Counted from the first letter of the stretch, positions 1 through 5,289 are shown. The stretch is 5,289 nucleotides of DNA from Actinomycetota bacterium (GCA_947499275.1 CANMNM010000109.1:1-5289); one strand, 5' to 3'. The notes: generated by a model from the letters alone, not told the origin. Program-made: numbers and translations.

Positions 1-530
1 TCCGCAGTTTCCAGACTGCCCGACTTCTCAATGATGAAACAGTGCGCACAAATGTCCTTTTGGGTTGTCAGCCGATGGATGGCCCTGGAAGTGTGCGTCA
101 GATGTTTGCGACCCCCGGTTACCGAAAGTGGAACAAGCTGGCGCAAGAACGTTCTCGAGAAATCGAGGAAATCGTGGGAATATCTGACATCCAAGATGTT
201 CAAGTAGCCAAACTTTCATCTGCGATGCGGCGATTTGTGGAAATCGCACGAGTACTGGTTTCTCAACCAAAAGTGTTGTTACTAGATGAGCCTGCGGCCG
301 GACTCGACCATGGTGAAAGGCGTCAGTTGGAACGCATTCTGCACCGGATTGCCGAGCAAAGGCCAACACTCATGGTTTTGGTTGAACATGACGTTGCCGT
401 TGTGAGAAATGTGTGCGACTACACATACGTGCTGGCTGAAGGAACTTTATTGGCAGAGGGTGCCACGAATGAGGTACTAGCGGATCAAAGTGTTCTTAAT
501 TCCTACTTTGGAGGTGCAGCCCGTGCTTGA
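1..530 (+). CDS. livG: LivG-type branched-chain amino acid-like ABC transporter ATP-binding protein, 5'-truncated by window edge
   Basis: This is the cytoplasmic ATPase subunit of a Liv/HAAT-type importer, missing its start. The frame is open to the left edge (first whole codon at 3) and 175 residues are visible. It opens with RSFQTARL, the Q-loop region of LivG proteins, so about 80 N-terminal residues including Walker A lie outside. The GTG at 42 is an internal Val, not a start. Visible motifs are a signature region LSSAMRRFVEIAR (213-251), Walker B VLLLDEP (273-293) followed by AAGLD, and an H-loop VEHD with the His codon at 387-389. The C-terminus NSYFGGA resembles the usual LivG ending (AYLGEA in E. 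coli). The signature is odd: LivG normally reads L-S/A-Y-G-Q, whereas here Gly is Ala and Gln is Met. Walker B and the H-loop are intact, so it is probably functional. It overlaps the next gene, a LivF partner, by 8 nt. The transported substrate is unknown. Confidence 0.9.
   Translation, partial: RSFQTARLLNDETVRTNVLLGCQPMDGPGSVRQMFATPGYRKWNKLAQERSREIEEIVGISDIQDVQVAKLSSAMRRFVEIARVLVSQPKVLLLDEPAAGLDHGERRQLERILHRIAEQRPTLMVLVEHDVAVVRNVCDYTYVLAEGTLLAEGATNEVLADQSVLNSYFGGAARA
510..514 (+). promoter_or_regulatory. Shine-Dalgarno site for the LivF-type gene
   Basis: GGAGG lies inside the end of the upstream gene, 8 nt before the GTG at 523. It decides the start. The in-frame GTG at 490 lacks a good site and would add 11 residues not expected in LivF proteins, while the in-frame GTG at 514 overlaps the site itself (its first G is the last base of GGAGG). 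Confidence 0.7.
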
Positions 531-1215
531 AACAAAGTCACTTGCTGCCTGGTATGGGCCAACTCAAGCCCTGTTTGACGTATCTGTCCGCGTCACGCCC
601 GGACAAGTCCTGGCTCTAGTAGGTACAAACGGTGCAGGAAAGACAACGACCGTGCGTGCCATCATGGGGTTAATCCGTTCAACGGGTGCCGTCACAGTAA
701 ATGGAACGGACATAAGTGGGTGGCCAACGCATCGACGCGCTCGCGAAGCGCGAATTGCAGTGGTTCATGAATCAGTTAACCTTTTTGGTGAGTTGACCAT
801 TATTGAGAATTTGCTACTCGGGCTTGGCAATGTCTCTCAGGAACGCCTCGAAGAAGTGCAAGAAATTTTCCCGATAATTGCGGAGCGTCCCAAGGCAGCC
901 GTTGGGACTCTCTCCGGTGGACAACGCCAAATGGTTGCACTAGGCAAAGCTTTTCTCAGCGATCCAAGCTACTTGTTGTTAGACGAGCCATCCCTTGGGC
1001 TATCACCCGCAATGGTGGAAGTTATCTATCAAACAATTACAGAGTTTACTGCCCGAAATGTTGGGGTCTTACTTATTGAACAGAATATTTCACGAGCCGC
1101 TGACGTTGCAACTGAAATCCAGTTGGTATCCATCGGTCGAAGCAACCCGGTAATTCCAGCTTCAGATCAACAAAAAGTTGACCAGCTTCAGCAACTAGCT
1201 TTTGGGGAAATCTAG
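523..1215 (+). CDS. livF: LivF-type branched-chain amino acid-like ABC transporter ATP-binding protein
   Basis: This is the second ATPase of the importer and would pair with the LivG-type protein under the two permeases. From GTG 523 it has 230 residues, the normal LivF length. Visible motifs are Walker A GTNGAGKTT (residues 34-42), signature LSGGQRQM (130-137), Walker B YLLLDEP (150-156) followed by SLGLSP, and LLIEQN (183-188). Gln stands at the usual H-loop His position, as is common in LivF (E. coli LivF has VEQN). The Q-loop segment reads VVHESVNLF (80-88), where LivF usually has VPEGRRxF, so the PEGR hallmark is lost although Glu is kept. The start overlaps the upstream stop by 8 nt (GTGCTTGA), suggesting translational coupling. 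The gap to E1 alpha is only 23 nt with no terminator, so the transporter and the dehydrogenase genes probably share a transcript. Substrate specificity cannot be read from the ATPases. Confidence 0.92.
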   Translation: MLETKSLAAWYGPTQALFDVSVRVTPGQVLALVGTNGAGKTTTVRAIMGLIRSTGAVTVNGTDISGWPTHRRAREARIAVVHESVNLFGELTIIENLLLGLGNVSQERLEEVQEIFPIIAERPKAAVGTLSGGQRQMVALGKAFLSDPSYLLLDEPSLGLSPAMVEVIYQTITEFTARNVGVLLIEQNISRAADVATEIQLVSIGRSNPVIPASDQQKVDQLQQLAFGEI

Positions 1216-1229
1216 GCGTGCAAACTATT

Positions 1230-1237
1230 AGGAAAGG
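1230..1237 (+). promoter_or_regulatory. Purine-rich ribosome binding region for E1 alpha
   Basis: AGGAAAGG lies just before the likely start of E1 alpha. The AGGA part is 5 nt from the ATG at 1239, and the AAAGG part is 7 nt from an in-frame GTG at 1245. Both starts are therefore possible. The in-frame GTG at 1218 would lie upstream of this site and is less likely. Confidence 0.5.
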
Positions 1238-1238
1238 C

Positions 1239-2225
1239 ATGACCGTGGATAAGGACAGTAAACAGAACAAGCGCGATAACGAACTTGAGGTGCGGCTGCT
1301 GCGAACCATGATGCTTGCTCGCGCGTTCGATTCTAATCTGCCGACCCTATACAACAAGGGGTTGATTCAGGGTTCAAGCCATTCAGCGATCGGACAAGAG
1401 GCAGTCGCCGCCGGGGCATGTTTGGCGTTGCGCACAGAGGACTATGTCACTTCGACGCATCGTGGACACGGTCACACTATTGCGAAGGGGGCCGATCTCA
1501 CACGCATGACAGCCGAGCTGCTTGGTCGTGAGACGGGATTCTGCCGAGGTAAAGGAGGAAGCATGCATATCGCTGATTTCAGTGTAAACATGTTGGGTGC
1601 CAATGGCATCGTGGGCGGAAATTTTGGTATCGCGGCGGGTGCGGCCCTTTCGTTGAAGATGCGTGGATCAGACGCTGTCGTACTGTCATTTTTTGGAGAG
1701 GGCGCCCTTAACCAAGGCGCATTCTTGGAAACAGCGAATATGGCCAAAATTTGGAATCTTCCCGTAATCTTTCTCTGCGAAAACAACCATTTCGCAATGA
1801 GTGCCCGGCCAGAAGACATGCTTGCTGTTGGGGCAATTGTCGATCGCGCAGGTGCCGTTGGCATACCAGGTGTGGAAATTGATGGGATGGACGTTGGTGC
1901 CGTATTTGATGCTGTGCAAGCTGCAGCCGCACGTGCACGTGCGGGAGAAGGCCCTCAATTTATTGCTGCAGAATGTTATCGATTTGAAGGGCACTTTTCC
2001 GGTGACACGATGGCCTACCGCGACAGCGCCGAAGCGGATTTATGGCTTGAACGAGATCCAATTCCACGACAGATTCAACGCCTCGTTTCTGCTGGTGTGC
2101 TCACAACCGAAGATGTCACCAGCATGGAATCCGATGTCAAAGCGATGGTCGACGAAGCACTTGTTCAAGCAAGCGCCGCACCGTTCCCCAATCCACAGCA
2201 AGCGTGGGAGGACGTTTATGCCTGA
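1239..2225 (+). CDS. Thiamine-diphosphate-dependent dehydrogenase E1 component, alpha subunit (AcoA/PdhA-like)
   Basis: This is the alpha half of the alpha2beta2 E1 enzyme, which decarboxylates a 2-oxoacid (or cleaves acetoin) on thiamine diphosphate and passes the acyl group to lipoyl-E2. From ATG 1239 it has 328 residues, typical for AcoA/PdhA. Hallmarks in order are SSHSAIGQEA (46-55), STHRGHGHTIAKGAD (72-86), GKGGSMHIAD (104-113), LGANGIVGG (119-127), the thiamine-diphosphate/Mg motif GEGALNQ (153-159) with NN at 182-183 (26 residues between, as expected), IDGMDV (214-219), and YRFEGHFSGD (247-256) before YR. The THRGHGH and GKGGSMHIAD blocks look most like acetoin dehydrogenase AcoA. The motif has GEG rather than the usual GDG. 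GEG is known from branched-chain 2-oxoacid dehydrogenase E1 alpha, so metal binding is probably kept. Its stop overlaps the E1 beta start by 8 nt. The start could be GTG 1245 (two residues shorter) or GTG 1218 (seven longer). The substrate is undetermined. Confidence 0.93.
   Translation: MTVDKDSKQNKRDNELEVRLLRTMMLARAFDSNLPTLYNKGLIQGSSHSAIGQEAVAAGACLALRTEDYVTSTHRGHGHTIAKGADLTRMTAELLGRETGFCRGKGGSMHIADFSVNMLGANGIVGGNFGIAAGAALSLKMRGSDAVVLSFFGEGALNQGAFLETANMAKIWNLPVIFLCENNHFAMSARPEDMLAVGAIVDRAGAVGIPGVEIDGMDVGAVFDAVQAAAARARAGEGPQFIAAECYRFEGHFSGDTMAYRDSAEADLWLERDPIPRQIQRLVSAGVLTTEDVTSMESDVKAMVDEALVQASAAPFPNPQQAWEDVYA
2206..2212 (+). promoter_or_regulatory. Shine-Dalgarno site for E1 beta
   Basis: GGGAGGA ends 5 nt before the ATG at 2218, inside the last codons of E1 alpha. 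It is the strongest ribosome binding site in the window and fixes the E1 beta start, although the same frame is open back to 1801 within E1 alpha. Confidence 0.75.
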
Positions 2226-3243
2226 AATGACCTACAGCGCCGCTCTGAATAAGGCGCTACGCGAAGAAATGAATCGTGACCCGAATGTTTTCGTAATGGG
2301 AGAAGACATTGGAGTTTGGGGTGACGGCGGTGGAGTCTTTTCAGTCACGAAGGGGCTTCTCGACGAATTTGGATCCCAGCGCGTTCTTGACACCCCGATC
2401 AGCGAAGAAGGTTTTGTTTCCATGGGGGTAGGTGCGGCACTTGTTGGTAGCCGGCCGGTAGTTGAAGTGATGTATAGCGATTTTTTGACTCTTGTCATGG
2501 ATCCGCTCGTGAATCAGGCAGCCAAGATGCGCTACATGTTTGGTGGGCAAGCAAAAGTTCCACTAGTTGTCCGAACAAATCTCGGAGCAGCTGGGGGTAA
2601 GGCGGCTCAGCATTCACAGTCTTTTGAGACTTGGTTTATGCATGTTCCTGGCATCAAGGTCGTTGTTCCCACCACCCCTGCAGACGCCGCGGGGCTATTG
2701 AAAACCGCAATCCGCGATGACAACCCAGTCCTGTTCCTTGAACATAAATTGCTGTACTTCATGAAAGGTGAAGTACCCGATGTCATTGAACCAATTCCTT
2801 TCGGCCAGGCCCTGATTCGTAGAGAAGGCAAAGACGTCACGCTCGTGGCTACGCAAGTAATGCTTCAACTCGCTCTCAAGGCAGCCGATCAATTGTTTGA
2901 AGAAGAAGGCATTGACGTTGAGGTAATTGATCCAAGAACCTTGGTCCCACTGGATCTAGAAACCATTCTGACTTCAGTGAAAAAAACCGGACGTTGCGTC
3001 ATTGCTCATGAAGCCGTTGAGAGGGCTGGTTGGGCGGCCGAGATAGGTTTTGAAGTTTCTCTTCAGGCATTCGATTTCCTTGATGCTCCAATAGTCCGCG
3101 TGTGTTCTGCAAATCTTCCCGTTCCCTACACAAAGGATTTGGAAGCAGTAGTGATTCCAGGCCTGAATGACATAAAAGACGGAATTCGCGCGGTTTATCA
3201 GGGTAAGCAATATAGTCGAGGCGGTCGAGCCATCAATGAGTAG
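2218..3243 (+). CDS. 2-oxoacid/acetoin dehydrogenase E1 component, beta subunit (AcoB/PdhB-like, transketolase fold)
   Basis: This is the beta half of E1. It contributes the pyrimidine-side thiamine-diphosphate site and part of the active-site channel. From ATG 2218 it has 341 residues; relatives usually have about 325-335. Family blocks are the start MTYSAALNKALREEM, GEDIGVWGDGGGVFSVTKGL (28-47), DTPISEEGF (58-66, with the conserved Glu at 63), VVEVMYSDF (81-89), QAAKMRYMFGG (100-110), HSQSFETWF (132-140) with VPGIKVVVPTTP (143-154), EHKLLY (175-180), and the C-terminal domain with IDPRTLVPLD (237-246), HEA (264-266) and PVPY (301-304). The tail after the usual end (from about residue 328) is a short polar stretch, GKQYSRGGRAINE, slightly longer than usual. 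The gene overlaps both neighbours by 8 nt (ATGCCTGA with E1 alpha, ATGAGTAG with the SDR), which fits equimolar, coupled translation of the two E1 subunits. Confidence 0.94.
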   Translation: MPEMTYSAALNKALREEMNRDPNVFVMGEDIGVWGDGGGVFSVTKGLLDEFGSQRVLDTPISEEGFVSMGVGAALVGSRPVVEVMYSDFLTLVMDPLVNQAAKMRYMFGGQAKVPLVVRTNLGAAGGKAAQHSQSFETWFMHVPGIKVVVPTTPADAAGLLKTAIRDDNPVLFLEHKLLYFMKGEVPDVIEPIPFGQALIRREGKDVTLVATQVMLQLALKAADQLFEEEGIDVEVIDPRTLVPLDLETILTSVKKTGRCVIAHEAVERAGWAAEIGFEVSLQAFDFLDAPIVRVCSANLPVPYTKDLEAVVIPGLNDIKDGIRAVYQGKQYSRGGRAINE

Positions 3244-4021
3244 CGCATCCGGTCGAACCGCAATAGTCACTGGTTCTAGTTCTGGAAATGGTCGGGCTAT
3301 CGCCTTGAGACTTGCGCAATCAGGTTTCAATATCGTGTGTGCCGACCTGAGCCCAAATGCTCGCTCCGATGGATTCGAAGATGATAAAGAAATTCCCACT
3401 CACGAGCTGATTGGCTCTCAAGGAGGTCAGTCAATTTTCGTGAATTGCGATGTCTCAGCAATCGCAAATTTCAAAAATGTAATCAATGAAGGTGTCAAGA
3501 AGTTTGGTTCGGTTGACATACTCGTCAACAACGCCGGCTACTTCACGGGGCTCAACACGATTTTCGACGAAACCGAAGAAGCCTTTGACGCGGCAATCGC
3601 AGTAAACCTCAAGGGTGTCTGGAACGGTTGCAAGGCAATGGCTACGCATCTTCGCGATGCCGGAACACCAGGTCGAATTATCAACATTGCATCAGTTGGT
3701 GGACTTGTCGGGATCGGTAATGAACCTGGGTACTGTGCGTCAAAAGGTGGCGTCGTTAATATGACGCGCGCTGTCGCTCTAGATTGTGCCGAACATCAGA
3801 TTGCTGTAAATGTTGTGTGTCCGGGATTTATTGTCACCGGCATGGTTCGCGAATTTGTTGAGCAACCGGACGTTCTCGATGTCTTGCGCGTCGCGACCCC
3901 ATGGCCACGGTTTGGGCAACCCAAGGACGTCGCCGCAGTCTGTGCATTTCTGGCTTCGCCAGAAGCAGAATGGGTCACAGGTTCTGTTTTTACAGTAGAC
4001 GGAGGTTACACAGCCAAATGA
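3236..4021 (+). CDS. SDR family NAD(P)-dependent oxidoreductase (classical short-chain dehydrogenase)
   Basis: This is a cytoplasmic classical SDR of 261 residues, expected to interconvert an alcohol and a ketone or aldehyde. Visible motifs are the nucleotide-binding TGSSSGNG (12-19), CADL with Asp37 at the end of strand 2 (which favours NAD over NADP), CDVS (71-74), NNAG (98-101), Asn124, and the catalytic triad Ser153, Tyr166 and Lys170 (YCASK), followed by PGFIVT (196-201) and the terminal VDGGYTAK. Between strands 2 and 3 it carries an acidic insert (about residues 40-62), which makes it longer than FabG (about 245). The start ATG overlaps the E1 beta stop by 8 nt (ATGAGTAG). No good Shine-Dalgarno site is present (the nearest GAGG is 14 nt away), so it probably depends on coupled translation. 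It lies between E1 beta and E2 genes that normally adjoin. A role on the same substrate, such as butanediol/acetoin-like or hydroxyacid oxidation, is inferred only; biosynthetic reduction cannot be excluded. Confidence 0.93.
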   Translation: MSSASGRTAIVTGSSSGNGRAIALRLAQSGFNIVCADLSPNARSDGFEDDKEIPTHELIGSQGGQSIFVNCDVSAIANFKNVINEGVKKFGSVDILVNNAGYFTGLNTIFDETEEAFDAAIAVNLKGVWNGCKAMATHLRDAGTPGRIINIASVGGLVGIGNEPGYCASKGGVVNMTRAVALDCAEHQIAVNVVCPGFIVTGMVREFVEQPDVLDVLRVATPWPRFGQPKDVAAVCAFLASPEAEWVTGSVFTVDGGYTAK

Positions 4022-4032
4022 TGTCTACCTCC
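3995..4032 (+). repeat. Overlapping short inverted repeats at the SDR/E2 junction (possible alternative RNA stems)
   Basis: GGAGGT (4001-4006) is the exact reverse complement of ACCTCC (4027-4032), with a 20-nt loop holding the SDR stop. GTAGAC (3995-4000) is the exact reverse complement of GTCTAC (4023-4028). The two stems compete for the same bases, so only one could form at a time. Each is only 6 bp and no T-run follows, so this is not a rho-independent terminator. GGAGG here also encodes the conserved Gly-Gly of the SDR C-terminus, so chance is a real alternative. Confidence 0.3.
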
Positions 4033-4051
4033 CAAACCCGAAAGTGTAATC

Positions 4052-5289
4052 ATGCCTATTAGTGAGCTGATCCTGCCAAGAACATCAGATGCAATGACTG
4101 AAGCAATCTTGGCGACCTGGCTGGTGGCGAGTGAATCGCAAGTTTCCGCAGGCGACGTCCTCGCGGAAGTTGAAACCGAAAAAGCTATGGTCGAGGTCTG
4201 CGCTGAAGGCGACGGCCTTTTCGTCGCCGTGGTGACCGCCGGAGCGACCGTCGAAGTCGGTGGTGTCCTCGCCTATGTTCTTAGTGGTTCTGAAATTGAT
4301 GACTACAAATCAGGAAAACTTCTCCTGGCGGGAGCGAATCAAGAGAAGGATGTTCCCGCGAAACAATCTGCACCAATTGAGTCGCAAGTACAGTTAGAGC
4401 AAGTTATCGAGTCGACGGAAGTTGCCATAAGCATTACTCCTGCCGAAACTGCCAAGGGACGCCCCCTTGTTTCCTCCCCACTCGCTCGAAAGTTGGCTCG
4501 CGAGGCAGGGCTGGATCTCGCGTCAATTGCTCCCGGGTCAGGGCCCGGGGGTCGCCTTGTCCGAGCCGACATTGAAACGGCAATTAGTCGCAAGTCGAAC
4601 ACCCATGTCACTGAATTGACATCGCGTCAAAGGGCAATGGCTTCCGCGATGGTTCAATCCACAACCACAATTCCACATTTCTCAATCTCGAGGGATGTAC
4701 CACTAGAAGCTCTTATTGAATTCAGAGAACAATTGCGTCGCAGTGACCTTGAGCCACCATCGTTGTCAGCATTCTTCGTCCGAGCACTTGCCGTAGCCAT
4801 GCAAGGTGTACCCGCGTCGAGAGTTACATGGGTACCCGAGGGGATTGCCACACATCCAGTTTCCGCCATAGGGGTTGCGGTTGCCGATGGAGATTTCGAC
4901 CTCGTAGTTCCTGTCATCCGTGATGCCGAATCAAAGTCATTATGGAAGATCGGTGAAGAAGTCCACAACTTGAGTAACGACGTAAAGAACAAGCGCCTCA
5001 AGCCAGAGAGTTTGCAAGGAGCAATAGGAACAATTTCGAACCTCGGTATGTTCGGTATCGATTCACTGACTCCAATAATTCCACCAGGTCAAACTTTCAT
5101 CATTGGCATCGGACGATCGCGGGATAGATTGGTCAATCAAGCTGGAGGTCAAATTGTTACCGAGACGTTCATGACCGTGACCCTCTCCGGTGATCACCGA
5201 GTTCTGACTGGACTTGGCGGTGCCAAACTGCTTGCGCAATTTTCCCATATCTGTGAAAATCCAATTCTCCTGTTGCAACAAGGAGCCTT
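4052..5289 (+). CDS. Dihydrolipoamide acyltransferase, E2 component of 2-oxoacid/acetoin dehydrogenase complex, 3' end cut by window edge
   Basis: E2 forms the complex core: its lipoyl arm takes the acyl group from E1 and transfers it to CoA. There are 412 whole codons, open to the right edge. The last residues (NPILLLQQGA) match the usual E2 end, so only a few codons are probably missing. Domains are a lipoyl domain (about 2-78) with lipoylation lysine Lys44 in VETEKAMVEV; a flexible linker (80-138); a peripheral subunit-binding domain (139-175, SSPLARKLAREAGLDL, then GSGPGGR) that docks E1 or E3; and a CAT-like catalytic domain (about 189 onward, IPHFSISRDV, GTISNLGMFG, SGDHRVLTG). It is a true E2, not the alpha/beta-hydrolase AcoC type. 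The active-site motif HRxxDG reads HRVLTG (His382 kept, Asp replaced by Thr386), and IINPP reads IIPPG (Pro344). ATG 4052 is the only plausible start, since the frame is closed by the SDR stop 30 nt upstream with no other start codon between. Its Shine-Dalgarno site is weak (GAAAG at 4040-4044). Confidence 0.93.
   Translation, partial: MPISELILPRTSDAMTEAILATWLVASESQVSAGDVLAEVETEKAMVEVCAEGDGLFVAVVTAGATVEVGGVLAYVLSGSEIDDYKSGKLLLAGANQEKDVPAKQSAPIESQVQLEQVIESTEVAISITPAETAKGRPLVSSPLARKLAREAGLDLASIAPGSGPGGRLVRADIETAISRKSNTHVTELTSRQRAMASAMVQSTTTIPHFSISRDVPLEALIEFREQLRRSDLEPPSLSAFFVRALAVAMQGVPASRVTWVPEGIATHPVSAIGVAVADGDFDLVVPVIRDAESKSLWKIGEEVHNLSNDVKNKRLKPESLQGAIGTISNLGMFGIDSLTPIIPPGQTFIIGIGRSRDRLVNQAGGQIVTETFMTVTLSGDHRVLTGLGGAKLLAQFSHICENPILLLQQGA

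Noticed and set aside
42..44. GTG as a start codon of the first gene
   Set aside because: The frame is open to the left edge and the upstream residues (RSFQTARLLNDET) match the LivG Q-loop region, so this is an internal Val.
28..369. Antisense open frame of 113 codons across the LivG-type gene
   Set aside because: It is a shadow of a clear coding region, has no recognisable domain, and similar antisense frames occur across the window.
490..522. Longer N-terminus for LivF from GTG 490
   Set aside because: The added residues are not expected in the family, and GGAGG at 510-514 directs initiation at GTG 523.
1218..1238. Longer N-terminus for E1 alpha from GTG 1218
   Set aside because: The purine-rich ribosome site lies within this stretch and serves ATG 1239 or GTG 1245; the added seven residues have no family support.
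1801..2217. Upstream in-frame extension of the E1 beta frame (139 codons from an ATG at 1801)
   Set aside because: It lies entirely within E1 alpha in another frame and shows no family resemblance. E1 beta homology begins at ATG 2218, which has a strong ribosome site.
3215..3229. Direct repeat GTCGAG at 3215-3220 and 3224-3229 before the SDR start
   Set aside because: Only two copies of 6 bp occur, within the E1 beta coding tail (SRGGRA); chance is sufficient.
3810..3998. Short + strand frame inside the SDR gene
   Set aside because: It lies within the conserved SDR C-terminal coding sequence in another frame and shows no independent protein features.
4022..4051. Promoter or terminator in the 30-nt SDR/E2 gap
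   Set aside because: There are no convincing -35/-10 elements and no hairpin followed by a T-run; the space is too short for an independent promoter to be supported.
4531..4550. GC-rich near-palindrome (CCCGGG and GGGCCCGGG)
   Set aside because: It encodes the conserved GSGPGGR of the subunit-binding domain; Gly/Pro codons explain it, and no T-run follows to make a terminator.

Overview
The window is a compact catabolic gene cluster. All six genes lie on the + strand, are tightly packed and were probably transcribed together. Both ends are cut: the first gene enters from upstream and the last runs off the right edge. No promoter, rho-independent terminator, RNA gene, mobile element or CRISPR array is visible. 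GC content is moderate (roughly half, by eye) and both ATG and GTG starts are used. The protein sequences have an actinobacterial flavour, and an uncultured aquatic or soil actinobacterium would fit, but this is a low-confidence impression; sequence searches would be needed to place it.

Layout. Positions 1-530 hold the C-terminal two thirds of a LivG-type ABC ATPase, and 523-1215 a complete LivF-type ABC ATPase. Together these are the two motor subunits of a branched-chain-amino-acid-type (HAAT family) importer whose permeases and binding protein should lie upstream. Positions 1239-2225 and 2218-3243 encode the E1 alpha and E1 beta subunits of a thiamine-diphosphate 2-oxoacid/acetoin dehydrogenase complex. 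Positions 3236-4021 encode a classical short-chain dehydrogenase (SDR), placed unusually between E1 beta and E2. From 4052 to the end lies the lipoyl-bearing acyltransferase E2, complete except for its last few residues.

How they may work together. A plausible reading, and an inference only, is that the Liv-type importer brings in a small organic compound, the SDR oxidises a hydroxyl group to a carbonyl (or does the reverse), and the E1-E2 complex cleaves the resulting 2-oxoacid or acetoin-like compound to acyl-CoA. E3 (dihydrolipoyl dehydrogenase) is not in the window; it may follow E2 or be shared with the housekeeping complexes. The true substrate cannot be read from the sequence. Acetoin/2,3-butanediol-type and branched 2-oxoacid-type substrates are both possible.

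Points worth a second look are the degenerate LivG signature motif (LSSAM), the Glu in the E1 alpha thiamine-diphosphate motif (GEG), two substitutions in the E2 catalytic core (HRVLTG and IIPPG), three gene junctions with exactly 8-nt overlaps, and a short self-complementary segment at the SDR/E2 junction.
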